Notes under the pieces: generated by a model
Database searches by the model: none
What the model was told of the DNA's origin: nothing
What the model saw: only the letters and a program-made list of their open reading frames with translations
Origin: Streptomyces fumigatiscleroticus
GTDB taxonomy: Bacteria; Actinomycetota; Actinomycetes; Streptomycetales; Streptomycetaceae
Length of the DNA: 64,000 nucleotides
Direction: 5' to 3'
NCBI RefSeq assembly: GCF_014647975.1
Contig: NZ_BMQF01000001.1
Location: 372,001 to 436,000, forward strand
Translations under genes and position numbers: made by a program
Part shown: positions 26,204 to 35,320 of the stretch, piece after piece
How the letters are laid out: the number at the start of each line of letters is the position of its first letter
How positions within the stretch are numbered: the first letter of the stretch is position 1

Positions 26204-27148
26204 TCAGAGGTCCTTGCGCCGGATCAGCAGCGCGAGCACCAGCAGGCCCGGGACCAGGGGCAGCCACACGGTCAGCAGCCGGTAGCCGAGCACGGCGGAG
26301 GCGGCGGCGGGGGCCGGGGCACCCGCCGCGGCGAGGGCCAGGCCGAGCGCCGCGTCGAGGGAGCCCAGGCCGCCGGGGGTGGGCAGCAGGACGGCGGCGC
26401 TGCTCGCGGCGAGGTACAGCAGCGCGACCCGGGCCGGGGGCAGCGGCAGGGCGACGGCCTGGGCGACGGCGATCAGCACCAGGGCGTGCGCCGCGGCGAA
26501 GGCGAGCGAGCCGCCCCACAGGGCCAGCGCGCGGGGCGGCCGGGCGTGCACCTCCCTGAGGTCCGCGCGGACCGCCGCCAGGGTCCGCCGGCAGCGCGGC
26601 CCGAGCGGGCTGAGAAGCAGCACGGCCGGGCACAGCGCCAGGGCGGCGACGGCGGCCCAGACCTCGACGGGTACGCGGGGGACGTCCAGGACTCCGGGGC
26701 AGGTCAGGGCGAGGACGGCGATCAGGACGCCGCGGGCGGTCCCCCCGGCGGCGGCCTTGACCGCCAGCGCCGCCGCGGAGCGCCCGGCACAGACACCGCA
26801 GCGCATGAGGAAGCGCAGGTTCACGACGCCCGCGCCGAGCCCCGAGGGCAGCACCTGGTTGGCGGCCGAGGCGGCGAACTGGGCGGCCAGCAGCCGCCGG
26901 CCGGGCAGCCGCGGGGCGACGGCGCCCTGCTGCGCCAGCGCCGAGCACATCCAGGTGGCGCACGTGGCGGTGGCGCCCACCAGCAGCCACCCCGGGTCGG
27001 CGCCGGCGAGCCGCGCGGCTGTGCTCTCCAGCACCGGCCGGTGCCGCAGGGCCAGGCAGACGGCGCCCGCCAGCACGGCGAGGGCCAGGGCGGTGGGCCA
27101 GCGGGCCCGTCTGCGGGCGGGTGCGGCGACGACCCGCTCGGACGTCAC
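26204..27148 (-). CDS. UPF0104 / lysylphosphatidylglycerol-synthase-type membrane protein
   Basis: A 314-residue protein with about seven to eight hydrophobic spans. The family signs are AAQFAASAANQVLPSGLGAGVVNLRFLMRCGV (the conserved N..LP.G.G motif) and VLLPTPGGLGSLDAALGLALAAAG (the P.PGGLG..E-like motif, with Asp). Such proteins are flippase-like or lipid-modifying membrane proteins, often near glycosyltransferases. The GTG start overlaps the stop of the upstream membrane glycosyltransferase-like gene (GTGA), so the two work together. Confidence 0.82.
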   Translation of the reverse strand: MTSERVVAAPARRRARWPTALALAVLAGAVCLALRHRPVLESTAARLAGADPGWLLVGATATCATWMCSALAQQGAVAPRLPGRRLLAAQFAASAANQVLPSGLGAGVVNLRFLMRCGVCAGRSAAALAVKAAAGGTARGVLIAVLALTCPGVLDVPRVPVEVWAAVAALALCPAVLLLSPLGPRCRRTLAAVRADLREVHARPPRALALWGGSLAFAAAHALVLIAVAQAVALPLPPARVALLYLAASSAAVLLPTPGGLGSLDAALGLALAAAGAPAPAAASAVLGYRLLTVWLPLVPGLLVLALLIRRKDL

Positions 27149-28641
27149 AGGGGCCCGTCCCGGCCGGGGTCGGGTGCGACGTACAGGTGCAGGCCCGCGT
27201 GCCGGTGCAGCGGCCAGGAGCGGGCGTAGGCGGGCGGTGTGCCGCGCGGTGTGGTGAGGGTGGCGACCGGCATCCGGCCCGTCAGGCGCCGGATCTGCGC
27301 CTCGGTGCCGATGCCGTCGTGGCCGCGGGCCGCGGCGGAGGAGCAGCCGGCGTAGTAGGCGATCGGGACGGCGTCGTGCCCGGTGAGCACGCAGGGCGGG
27401 CGCACCCCGAGGCGGTGCAGCGCGGCGGCGGTGCGGGCCCAGTCGCGGCGGCTGTCGGTGTTGCGGTCCACGGTGCGGGCCAGCACGGCGTACTGGGCCA
27501 CCAGGTGCCCCATCAGTGCCAGGGCGACCAGCACGGTGGGCACCGGCCGCCACCTCCCGCCCGGCGCGGTGACCAGGTGCCACAGCCCGTCGGCGACCGG
27601 CAGGAACAGCAGCGCGTAGGCGGGCAGCAGGAAGCGGGGCGCCGCGTATCCGATCAGGAACAGGTACGGGACGGCGGCCGTCGTGGCGCAGGCCAGCGGG
27701 ATCAGTGTGCGTGCCACGCGCCCGGCGCGGACGGCGACGACCAGGGCGAGCACGGCGAGCAGCGGCAGGGCGAACCACCACAGGGTGAGCGGCCAGGGCG
27801 CCATCGGCCCGGTGCACGGGCGGCACAGCGCGCGCCCGCCCAGGCTGCGCAGCTGGTCGTCGACGGCGTTGTGCCAGCCCAGGCCGCCCTGGATGCGGGA
27901 GCCGTCGGCCAGCCGCTGGGCCGGGCCGCCGAAGCTGACGTAGGCCTCGATCACCCACTCCAGTCCGCCGACCACGAGGCCGCCGGCCAGGGCGAGCAGG
28001 GGCCGCCACGCGCGCTCGACGAGGGTGAGGACGAGCAGCGGCACGGTCACCCAGACGGCGTCGGTGGGCCGCATCCACGCCATCAGCGCCGCGCCGGCCA
28101 CCACGCCCCACAGCGCCGCCTGGTCGAAGCGGTCGCGGCGGTACCGCAGGAAGCAGCCGACGCAGACCAGGGCGCCGATCGCCACCCAGTAGTTGGGCAT
28201 GGCCTGCGGGCCGTAGAAGAGCGTCACCCACAGGGTGGCGAACAGGGCGCCGCCCGCCGCCAGGACGCGGGTGGGGAAGACGCCCCGCCAGGCGCGCAGG
28301 GCCAGGTAGAGGGCGAGGCCGGAGAGCAGGGCCAGATAGACCCGCAGCAGCGGCATGGACGACGACCAGGACGCGACGGGGGCCACCAGCAGGGAGACCC
28401 CGCGGGAGCGCGGCGCGCTGAAGAAGGCGGCCGGGCTGTGCGCGGTGACCTGGCTGACGTACACGGTCTCGTCCCAGCCCAGGCCCAGGCCGGGGCGGAC
28501 GAGGAGCAGCTGGGCCAGGGTGAAGAGGCCGGCCAGCGTGGCGAGCACGCCGTCGCCGCGCGCGCGGCGGGCCGTGCCCGGCCCGGTCGCGGGATCTCGT
28601 CGCCGCATGCCGGGGAGCACCACGTCTGCACCGTTGGCCAT
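27145..28641 (-). CDS. integral membrane glycosyltransferase-like protein (GT-C type)
   Basis: A 498-residue polytopic protein with some ten spans. The first loop carries the acidic LGLGWDETVYVSQVTA, matching the GT-C/PMT catalytic 'DE' motif. Soluble C-terminal residues (CVLTGHDAVPIAYYAGC) follow the last span. It probably uses a lipid-linked sugar. The ATG at 28641 has GAGGGG upstream. It is translationally coupled to the UPF0104 gene. A CTAC-N5-GTAG-type dyad lies 15 bases before the start. Confidence 0.78.
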   Translation of the reverse strand: MANGADVVLPGMRRRDPATGPGTARRARGDGVLATLAGLFTLAQLLLVRPGLGLGWDETVYVSQVTAHSPAAFFSAPRSRGVSLLVAPVASWSSSMPLLRVYLALLSGLALYLALRAWRGVFPTRVLAAGGALFATLWVTLFYGPQAMPNYWVAIGALVCVGCFLRYRRDRFDQAALWGVVAGAALMAWMRPTDAVWVTVPLLVLTLVERAWRPLLALAGGLVVGGLEWVIEAYVSFGGPAQRLADGSRIQGGLGWHNAVDDQLRSLGGRALCRPCTGPMAPWPLTLWWFALPLLAVLALVVAVRAGRVARTLIPLACATTAAVPYLFLIGYAAPRFLLPAYALLFLPVADGLWHLVTAPGGRWRPVPTVLVALALMGHLVAQYAVLARTVDRNTDSRRDWARTAAALHRLGVRPPCVLTGHDAVPIAYYAGCSSAAARGHDGIGTEAQIRRLTGRMPVATLTTPRGTPPAYARSWPLHRHAGLHLYVAPDPGRDGPL

Positions 28642-28655
28642 CGTCCACCCCTCAC

Positions 28656-28672
28656 CCCTACAAGTCGTAGGG
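28656..28672. promoter_or_regulatory. CCCTAC-N5-GTAGGG dyad upstream of the GT-C gene
   Basis: A perfect 6-bp inverted repeat with a 5-base spacer (AAGTC). The CTAC/GTAG half-sites resemble operators of BlaI/MecI/CopY-type repressors. No such regulator is in the window. It overlaps the presumed leader of the gene at 27145-28641. Confidence 0.4.
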
Positions 28673-28830
28673 TTCGCGATACCCCACAGCCTGACGGGCT
28701 GAAGGCGGGACCAGGGAAAACATGGACAAACTAACCCGCACCCAGCGGGTGCGCAGGACGGAACTCGGCCAGGCGCCCCGCGCCACCGCCCCACCCGTAC
28801 GCTCTCGGCCACGGGCGGGACGGCCGGCGC

Positions 28831-28857
28831 GGCCGGCGCCCCGGCGGGGCGCCGGCC
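28831..28857 (-). terminator. terminator of the GH65 operon
   Basis: GGCCGGCGCCCC (28831-28842) pairs perfectly with 28846-28857 around a 3-base loop, five bases past the GH65 stop. A smaller hairpin (GCACCC/GGGTGC near 28740) follows. Confidence 0.75.
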
Positions 28858-28861
28858 CGGG

Positions 28862-31216
28862 TCAGCGGACGTTCGGGCGGCGGTGCGGGGGCTGCCGGGG
28901 GGCCGGGCGCGGCGCCGGCGCGGGGATCGGGCGGGTGACGGGGTCGTCCTCGTGGACGGTCAGCTCCCTGCCGTGATGACGGAACGTCAGCGGCTTGCCC
29001 GACCGCAGCGTGTACCGGGCCCGGTCGGCGGAGATCTCCACCCGCAGGCACCGGCCGAGGTATTGCAGCGTGAAGGAGAGACGGCCGAACTTGGCCGGCA
29101 GTCGCGGTGCGAACCGCAGCCCGTCGCCGTCCGTCCGCATTCCGCCGAACCCGGCGACCAGGGCCACCCAGGTGCCGGCCAGGGAGGCGATGTGCAGCCC
29201 GTCGCGGGTGTTGTGCTCCAGGTCCCCCAGGTCCATGAGCGCGGCCTCGGCGGTGTAGTCGTACGCCAGGTCCAGATGGCCCGCCTGGGCGGCGATGACG
29301 GCCTGGCAGCACGCCGACAGCGAGGAGTCCCGTACGGTGATCGGCTCGTAGTAGGCGAAGTTGCGGGCGATCTGCTCCTCGTCGGCGTGCTCCTCGAACC
29401 AGCTGCCGCAGGTGAACATGGCCAGCACCAGGTCCGCCTGTTTGACGACCTGTTTGCGGTACAGGTCGAAGTAGGGGAAGTGCAGCATCAGCGGGTAGTG
29501 GTCCGGGCCGGTGCGGGAGAAGTCCCAGCGCTGGTAGCGGGTGAATCCGGCGTGCTGCTCGTGCACCCGCAGCTCGTCGTTGTACGGGATGTGCATGGCC
29601 TCGGCCGCGTGCCGCCAGGCCGCGCTCTCCTCGTCGTCGACGCCCAGCTGCGCGGCCTGTTCGGGATGGCGCTTGCAGACGTCGGCGGCGGCCAGCAGGT
29701 TCGCCCGGGCCATGAGGTTGGTGTACGTGTTGTCGTCGGCGATCGCGCTGTACTCGTCCGGGCCGGTGACGCCGTCGATGTGGAAGACGCCCCGGTCGTC
29801 GTGGTGGCCCAGCGAGCGCCACAGACGGGCGGTCTCCACCAGCAGTTCGAGACCGGTGTCGCGCTCGAAGCGCTCGTCGCCGGTGGCCGTGGTGTAGCGC
29901 ACCACGGCGTCCGCGATGTCGGCGTTGACATGGAAGGCCGCCGTACCGGCCGGCCAGTACGCGGAGCCCTCCGAGCCCTCGATGGTCCGCCACGGGAACG
30001 CGGCCCCGCGCAGGCCGAGCTGGGCCGCGCGCTCCCGGGCGGCCGGCAGGGTGTTCTTCCGCCAGCGCAGCGCCTCGGCCGCCGCGGCGGGCTCGGTGTA
30101 CGTCAGCAGCGGCAGCACGAAGGCCTCGGTGTCCCAGAAGGCGTGGCCGTCGTAGCCGGAGCCGGTCAGCCCCTTGGCGGGGATGGCGCGCTGCTCGGCG
30201 CGGGCACCGGCCTGGAGCACGTGGAAGAGGGCGAAGCGGACGGCCTGCTGGATCTCCTCGTCGCCGTGCACCTCGACGTCGGCGCGCGCCCAGAAGTCGT
30301 CCAGATACGCCCGCTGGTCCTCCACCAGCCCGCTCCAGCCGCTGTGCGCGGCCGCCGCCAGCGCCGCCTCGACCTGGTCGCTCATCGCGGGCCGGGAACG
30401 GGCGCTGGACCAGCCGTGGGCGACCGTCTTCTCCACCCGCAGCCGCTGGCCCGGCTCCAGCACCGAGGTGACGGTGAACCGGGCCACGTCCACGTTGCTC
30501 TCGCTGCTCGTGGTGGTCCGCTCGGGCCCGTCGACGGTGTGGTCGGCGGCCACGGCCACCCTCAGGCCGCTGCGCCGGGTGCGGTGCACCAGACGCAGCC
30601 GGGGGCCCGCCGCGCAGTCCTCCTCCGGCTCCAGCGGCGACTTCAGCGCCCGTGCCGCCCGGGGGTCGCCGTCCGGGTCGGGCAGGCTCTCGTTGGCGAC
30701 CAGCTCCGACTGGATCACCACCCGGGTCCGGCAGCCGACGGGCTCCACCTCGTAGGCCACGGCGGCGATGGCCCGCTGGGTGAGGGAGACCAGCCGGGTC
30801 GAGCGCACCCGCACCGTCGAGCCGGCCGGGGAGACCCACTCGCAGACCCGCTCCAGCACTCCCCTGCGCAGGTCCAGCGTCCGCTCGTGCGAGACGAGCC
30901 GCCCGTAGCGCAGGTCGAACGGCTCGTCGTCCACCAGCAGCCGCAGCACCTTGCCGTTGGTGACGTCGATGACCGTCTGGCCCGACTCGGGGTAGCCGTA
31001 GCCGGCCTCGGCGTACGGCAGCGGATGGAGTTCGAAGACGCCGTTCAGGTAGGAGCCGGGCAGGCCGTGCGGCTCGCCCTCGTCGAGGTTGCCGCGCCAG
31101 CCGACATGGCCGTTGGACAGCGCGAAGACCGACTCGCTCTGGGCCAGCAGGTCCAGGTCGAGTTCGGTCTCGCGCACGGTCCACGGGTCGACGGCGTACA
31201 CCCGCTGTGTGATCAC
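28862..31216 (-). CDS. GH65 disaccharide phosphorylase (maltose/trehalose/kojibiose type)
   Basis: A 784-residue enzyme that cleaves an alpha-glucosyl disaccharide with phosphate to give beta-glucose 1-phosphate. The N-terminal beta-sandwich begins DPWTVRETELDLDLLAQSESVFALSNGHVGWRGNLDEGEPHGLPGSYLNGVFE. The (alpha/alpha)6 barrel holds GYDGHAFWDTEAFVLPLL and the general acid Glu488 in GVTGPDEYSAIADDNTYTN. The phosphate-site region FTKQADVV-like VVKQADLVLAMF is present. A disordered Pro-rich tail ends the protein. The GTG start overlaps the stop of the beta-phosphoglucomutase gene, coupling the two. Confidence 0.93.
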   Translation of the reverse strand: MITQRVYAVDPWTVRETELDLDLLAQSESVFALSNGHVGWRGNLDEGEPHGLPGSYLNGVFELHPLPYAEAGYGYPESGQTVIDVTNGKVLRLLVDDEPFDLRYGRLVSHERTLDLRRGVLERVCEWVSPAGSTVRVRSTRLVSLTQRAIAAVAYEVEPVGCRTRVVIQSELVANESLPDPDGDPRAARALKSPLEPEEDCAAGPRLRLVHRTRRSGLRVAVAADHTVDGPERTTTSSESNVDVARFTVTSVLEPGQRLRVEKTVAHGWSSARSRPAMSDQVEAALAAAAHSGWSGLVEDQRAYLDDFWARADVEVHGDEEIQQAVRFALFHVLQAGARAEQRAIPAKGLTGSGYDGHAFWDTEAFVLPLLTYTEPAAAAEALRWRKNTLPAARERAAQLGLRGAAFPWRTIEGSEGSAYWPAGTAAFHVNADIADAVVRYTTATGDERFERDTGLELLVETARLWRSLGHHDDRGVFHIDGVTGPDEYSAIADDNTYTNLMARANLLAAADVCKRHPEQAAQLGVDDEESAAWRHAAEAMHIPYNDELRVHEQHAGFTRYQRWDFSRTGPDHYPLMLHFPYFDLYRKQVVKQADLVLAMFTCGSWFEEHADEEQIARNFAYYEPITVRDSSLSACCQAVIAAQAGHLDLAYDYTAEAALMDLGDLEHNTRDGLHIASLAGTWVALVAGFGGMRTDGDGLRFAPRLPAKFGRLSFTLQYLGRCLRVEISADRARYTLRSGKPLTFRHHGRELTVHEDDPVTRPIPAPAPRPAPRQPPHRRPNVR

Positions 31217-31968
31217 TTCTCCTCCCCCATCAGTTCGTCGAGGTCCTTGACGACCCGGTCGGCGCCGTGCGCGTACAGGGCGTCGGTCTGGCCCACCCGG
31301 TCCACGCCCACGACGTAGCCGAATCCGCCCGCGCGGCCCGCGTCCATGCCGGCCAGCGCGTCCTCGTAGACGGCCGCGCGGCCGGCCGGCACCCCCAGGT
31401 CCCGGGCGGCGGCCAGGAAGGTGTCCGGGCGCGGTTTGCCGGGGAGCCCCCGCTCGGCGGCGACCACGCCGTCGACGCGCACGTCGAACAGCGGCTCGGC
31501 GTCGATCGCGCGGAGCACGTCCCGGCAGTTGGCGCTGGAGGAGACGATGGCGGTGCGCAGGCCGCGGGCGCGGACGGCCCGGAGATAGCGCAGGGTGCCG
31601 TCGTAGGCCTCGACGCCGTCGGTGCGGATCTTCTCCAGGAGCAGGTCGTTCTTGCGGTTGCCGAGGCCGTGCACGGTCTCGGCGTCCGGCGGGTCGCCGG
31701 GGCCTCCCTCGGGCAGCCGGATGCCGCGGGATTCCAGGAAGGTGCGCACGCCGTCGGCGCGGGGGCGTCCGTCGACGTACTCGTCGTAGTCGGCGACCGG
31801 GTCGAACGGCCGGAAGCCGGGGCCCTCGCGCTCGCGCAGGAAGGCGTCGAACATCTCCTTCCAGGCGGCGGCGTGCACCACGGCCGTCCTGGTGACGACC
31901 CCGTCGAGATCGAAGAGGCAGGCTTGGATGGTTTCGGGAAGTCCGAGCTCCGTCGTCATAAGGGACAC
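31213..31968 (-). CDS. beta-phosphoglucomutase-family HAD phosphatase/mutase
   Basis: A 251-residue HAD protein. The nucleophile motif is CLFDLDGVVTRT (DxD), with an alpha-helical cap, motif II IVSSSANC, the Lys of motif III near GLPGKPRPDTFLAAA, and motif IV VYEDALAGMDAGRAGGFGYVVGVDR. In the GH65 context it should convert beta-glucose 1-phosphate to glucose 6-phosphate. A GTG start is preferred because GAGGGGA sits five bases upstream; an ATG three codons later is possible. It is the first gene of the pair. Confidence 0.9.
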   Translation of the reverse strand: MSLMTTELGLPETIQACLFDLDGVVTRTAVVHAAAWKEMFDAFLREREGPGFRPFDPVADYDEYVDGRPRADGVRTFLESRGIRLPEGGPGDPPDAETVHGLGNRKNDLLLEKIRTDGVEAYDGTLRYLRAVRARGLRTAIVSSSANCRDVLRAIDAEPLFDVRVDGVVAAERGLPGKPRPDTFLAAARDLGVPAGRAAVYEDALAGMDAGRAGGFGYVVGVDRVGQTDALYAHGADRVVKDLDELMGEEK

Positions 31969-32068
31969 CGTTCCCCTCGGGAGAGCGTTGAGTGGGTGGC
32001 GCGGGCCACACTCGGCTCAGTGTCGCCCGTCTGCGCGGCCGCGGCCCCCGGGTGACACACTCTGCTGC

Positions 32069-32773
32069 GTGCCGCTGACTTTCGACGACCTTCTCGACCG
32101 GGCCCGCTCCCTGCCACGGGACGGACGGCGCGCGATCCTGGGCATCGCCGGCAGCCCCGGCGCGGGCAAGACGACACTGGCCGAACGCCTGGTGCGGGAG
32201 CTGAACGGCGACGGGGAGCCATGGGTGGCGCACGTCCCCATGGACGGTTTCCACCTCGCCGACGCCGTCCTGGACCGGCTCGGCCGCCGGGACCGCAAGG
32301 GCGCGCCGGACACCTTCGACGCGGCCGGGTACGCGGCGCTGCTGCGCCGGCTGCGCGAGGAGGCGTACGGCGACGTGGTGTACGCCCCCGGCTTCGAACG
32401 CGTACTGGAGCAGCCGCTGGCGGGGGCGGTGCCGGTGGAGCCGGCGGCCCGGCTGGTGGTCACGGAGGGCAACTACCTGCTGCTGGACACCGGCGCCTGG
32501 GCCCGGGTGAGACCCCAGCTGGACGAGGTGTGGTTCTGCGAGCCGGACGAGGAGGAGCGCGTCCGCCGTCTGGTCGCCCGGCACGAGGAGTTCGGCAAGA
32601 GCCACGAGGAGGCGGTGGCCTGGGCGCTGGGCACGGACCAGCGCAACGCCGCCCTGGTCGCGGCGGGCCGGGACCGCGCGGACCTGGTGGTGCCGGACAC
32701 GGTCCTGCGGGACGGTTGTCCGGCGGCGCCCCGGAGGGGGGCGGGGGCGCGGGGATGCGCGCGACCGGTCTGA
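32069..32773 (+). CDS. P-loop small-molecule kinase (uridine kinase / PanK-like fold)
   Basis: A 234-residue nucleoside/nucleotide kinase family protein. It shows Walker A GIAGSPGAGKTTLAERL, the substrate strand HVPMDGFHLADAVLDRLGRRDRKGAPDTFDAAGY, VVTEGNYLLLDTGAWARVRPQLDEVWF, and the lid ERVRRLVARHEEFGKSHEEA. This architecture phosphorylates a small alcohol (sugar, pantothenate-like or nucleoside). It is divergent from the GH65 operon across 100 bases. The GTG has no Shine-Dalgarno, so a leaderless transcript is possible. The last 25 residues are Arg/Gly-rich and unconserved. Confidence 0.85.
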   Translation: MPLTFDDLLDRARSLPRDGRRAILGIAGSPGAGKTTLAERLVRELNGDGEPWVAHVPMDGFHLADAVLDRLGRRDRKGAPDTFDAAGYAALLRRLREEAYGDVVYAPGFERVLEQPLAGAVPVEPAARLVVTEGNYLLLDTGAWARVRPQLDEVWFCEPDEEERVRRLVARHEEFGKSHEEAVAWALGTDQRNAALVAAGRDRADLVVPDTVLRDGCPAAPRRGAGARGCARPV

Positions 32774-32825
32774 ACCCCGGCGCGCCGCGGAACGTATCCC
32801 TCTGCACGGCGGAAGGGGACGGTCG

Positions 32826-34439
32826 ATGGCATGCCGGCGGCGCTCGCGCGAGGCCGGCCGGCGGTGGCCGGTGGCGCTGCTCGTGGTGGTGCTGCTCGCC
32901 CAGATGGCCGTCGCCATGGTCACCACCGCCGTACGGCAGACCCCGACCATCGACGAGCCCGTCTACGTCGCCACGGCCGCCGGCTATCTGCACGAGCACC
33001 GTCTGCGTCTCAACCCCGAGCATCCGCCGCTCGGCAAGCTGGTGATCGCCGCCGGAGTGGCGCTGGCCGGTCCACGGGCCGACACCTCCGTCACCGGGGA
33101 CCAGGGCCGGCTGGGCCGGCGGCTGCTGTACGGGTCCGGCAACGACCCGTGGCGGCTGATGCTCTTCGCCCGGCTGCCGGTGATCGCGCTGACGCTGCTG
33201 TTCGGGCTGGTCGTGTTCGCCTTCGCCCGGGAGCTGGCCGGCGCGGCGGCCGGGGTGGCGGCGCTGGCCCTGTACTGCTTCTCCCCCGACGTGATCGCCC
33301 ACGGCTCGCTGGCCACGCTGGACGCACCGGCGGCCGGTTTCCTGCTGACCTCGGTGTGGCTGCTGTGGCGGGCGCGGACCGGGCCGCGGCTGTTCCTCCC
33401 GCTCGCCGGCGCGGCGCTCGGGGCGGCCCTGGCCACGAAGATGAGCACGCTGCCCGCGGCGCCGGTGCTCGCGGTGCTCGCCGCCGTGTCCGGGTGGCAG
33501 GGCTCCGCCACGCACCGTGGCAGGCGGGCGGCGGCGGGCGCGGCCGTCGTGCCGCTGGTCGCCGTGGCCGTCGTGTGGGCGGCGTATCTGGCGGTGGATC
33601 CGCGGCTGCGCTGGACGCCGGAGCAGCCGGTGCCCTCGGTGCACGGGATGCGCGGGCTGCTGACCGGGCTGCTGCCGTTCCCCCAGGCGTACCGGGACGG
33701 GATGCGGATCCAGTTCGGTCTGGAGAACCACCCCTGGCAGGGCTTTCTCTTCGGCCGGCTGTACACGGGCTCGCTCTGGTACTACCTTCCCGCCGCGCTG
33801 CTGGTGAAGACGCCGCTCGGGATGCTCGCCCTGTGGGCGGCCGGGGCGGTGGCGACGGTGGCGGTACGGCGGCTGCGGCCCGCGGCGCCGTACGTGCTGG
33901 CGCCCGCAGCCGTGCTGCTGGCGGCGGCCATGCGGGGATCGCGGGACTTCGGGACCCGGTACGCCCTCTTCCTGCCGATGTTCCTGGCCGTGGCGGCCGG
34001 CTGCGTCCTCGCGGTACGGCGGGGGTGGGCGTGGGCCGGGACGGGCGCGCTGGTGGCGTTCGTCGCGGTCAGTTCGCTGCGGACGTTCCCGTACTACCTG
34101 CCGTACTCCAACGAGGCGTTCGGCGGGCCGGCCCGGACGCATCTGCGGCTCCACGACTCGAACGTCGACTGGGGCCAGGACCTGGGCCGGCTCGCCGACC
34201 GGCTGCGCGAGCGGTATCCCGGCGAACGGGTGTGGCTCGTCTACAAGGGCAGCGGTGTGCCGTCGTACTACGGCATCGACGCCCGCGATCCGCGGCGGGC
34301 GCCCGCCCGTGACGTGCGGGGCCTGCTGGTCGTGTCGGACTCCGCGGCCGCCAAGGCGACGGGCCGGCTGGCGCGGCTGATCGACGGCGCCCGCCCGGTC
34401 GACGAGGTCGGTCACTCGATCACGGTCTACCGCCGGTGA
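32826..34439 (+). CDS. PMT-family membrane glycosyltransferase (GT39/ArnT-like)
   Basis: A 537-residue polytopic protein. After the first span it has the acidic loop TTAVRQTPTIDEPVYVATAAGYLHEHRLRLNPEHPPLGKLVIAAGVAL, the DE...HPP-type catalytic signature of dolichyl/undecaprenyl-phosphate-sugar protein mannosyltransferase relatives. Later loops include HDSNVDWGQDLGRLADRLRERYPGERVWLVYKGSGVPSYYGIDARD. GGAAGGGGAC precedes the ATG. It likely transfers a lipid-linked sugar outside the membrane; the acceptor is unknown. Confidence 0.85.
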   Translation: MACRRRSREAGRRWPVALLVVVLLAQMAVAMVTTAVRQTPTIDEPVYVATAAGYLHEHRLRLNPEHPPLGKLVIAAGVALAGPRADTSVTGDQGRLGRRLLYGSGNDPWRLMLFARLPVIALTLLFGLVVFAFARELAGAAAGVAALALYCFSPDVIAHGSLATLDAPAAGFLLTSVWLLWRARTGPRLFLPLAGAALGAALATKMSTLPAAPVLAVLAAVSGWQGSATHRGRRAAAGAAVVPLVAVAVVWAAYLAVDPRLRWTPEQPVPSVHGMRGLLTGLLPFPQAYRDGMRIQFGLENHPWQGFLFGRLYTGSLWYYLPAALLVKTPLGMLALWAAGAVATVAVRRLRPAAPYVLAPAAVLLAAAMRGSRDFGTRYALFLPMFLAVAAGCVLAVRRGWAWAGTGALVAFVAVSSLRTFPYYLPYSNEAFGGPARTHLRLHDSNVDWGQDLGRLADRLRERYPGERVWLVYKGSGVPSYYGIDARDPRRAPARDVRGLLVVSDSAAAKATGRLARLIDGARPVDEVGHSITVYRR

Positions 34440-34542
34440 GGCACGCGGCTGCACGCGGCACGCCTGCCGTACGACCCGACGACGTCCTGTCCGGTCACCG
34501 CCGCGGGGACCGGCGGCGCCAGGTCGGCCACGGCGCGGAGAT

Positions 34543-34944
34543 CTAGTGGGCCGCGTGCTGGAACGCCTCGGCGCTCACCTGGGGCGCCACCCTGCTCGCC
34601 ACGCGATAGCGGCCGTTGGGCACCTGGCCGGACCTCGCGATGTGCACCGCGAGCGGGCCCGCCCACTCGTAGTTCCGGCGCTCGGCGTGGCGGGCCAGGC
34701 TGTCGGTCAGGGCCTGCCCGACGCGGCTGCCGTGGCGCGTCAGTTCGTCGTGCACGGCGTCGGCGAGTTCGACGTCGTAGGCGTTGGGCACCATGACCCG
34801 GCCCTGCGGGCTGACCACGGCGTTGCTGTCGCACTCCTGCCGCAGGGCGTCGAGGAGCTCCACGGGCTCCTTGTCGAAGACCCGCGCCCAGAGCGCCTCC
34901 ATACGGTTCTCAAGTGCCTGTTCGAGAGCGCTGAGGGCGCCCAT
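34543..34944 (-). CDS. stand-alone DUF3662 (FhaA N-terminal domain) protein
   Basis: A 133-residue protein equal to the N-terminal domain of FhaA: LEQALENRMEALWARVFDKEPVELLDALRQECDSNAVVSPQGRVMVPNAYDVELADAVHDELTRHG, ending VHIARSGQVPNGRYRVASRVAPQ. The phosphothreonine-binding FHA domain normally placed after a linker is absent and the gene stops cleanly. In mycobacteria and Streptomyces full FhaA acts in cell-wall and polar growth control. This short form may compete with or bridge partners. No kinase or fha gene is adjacent. Confidence 0.85.
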   Translation of the reverse strand: MGALSALEQALENRMEALWARVFDKEPVELLDALRQECDSNAVVSPQGRVMVPNAYDVELADAVHDELTRHGSRVGQALTDSLARHAERRNYEWAGPLAVHIARSGQVPNGRYRVASRVAPQVSAEAFQHAAH

Positions 34945-34998
34945 CGGTGCTCACCTGCCGGGAGATGTCGGGGACGGATTGCGGTGCGGCGGCGAAGA

Positions 34999-35160
34999 TC
35001 ATTTCTCGTCGTAGTCGTCGGGCCGGACGTGGGCCTCCTCCAGGGCCTCGCGCATCGTGCGCCCCGTGGCGCCCTGCGGGCGGGACGCGTTCTCGTCCCG
35101 CTTCTCGAGGACCTCGTCGGTGGTGTCGGTCTTCGCCCGGTTCTCTTCGGGGACGGTCAT
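34999..35160 (-). CDS. small acidic hypothetical protein
   Basis: A 53-residue, charged protein MTVPEENRAKTDTTDEVLEKRDENASRPQGATGRTMREALEEAHVRPDDYDEK. GAGGAGT lies eight bases before the ATG. It is 54 bases upstream of, and co-directional with, the DUF3662 gene. Probably disordered with one C-terminal helix. Function unknown. Confidence 0.6.
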   Translation of the reverse strand: MTVPEENRAKTDTTDEVLEKRDENASRPQGATGRTMREALEEAHVRPDDYDEK

Positions 35161-35320
35161 GAGGGACTCCTCGTCCGGTGTAGCGGATCTTCCGGGACGG
35201 CGGGTTCCCGCCCAGCGCGCGGCTATCCCTCCGACCGGCGGCGCACCTCCCCGCGCGGGCCCTGGCGGCCGCGGTCCGTGGGCTATTTTGAACGTCCGTG
35301 GAGACGAAGGAGGCGCACCG

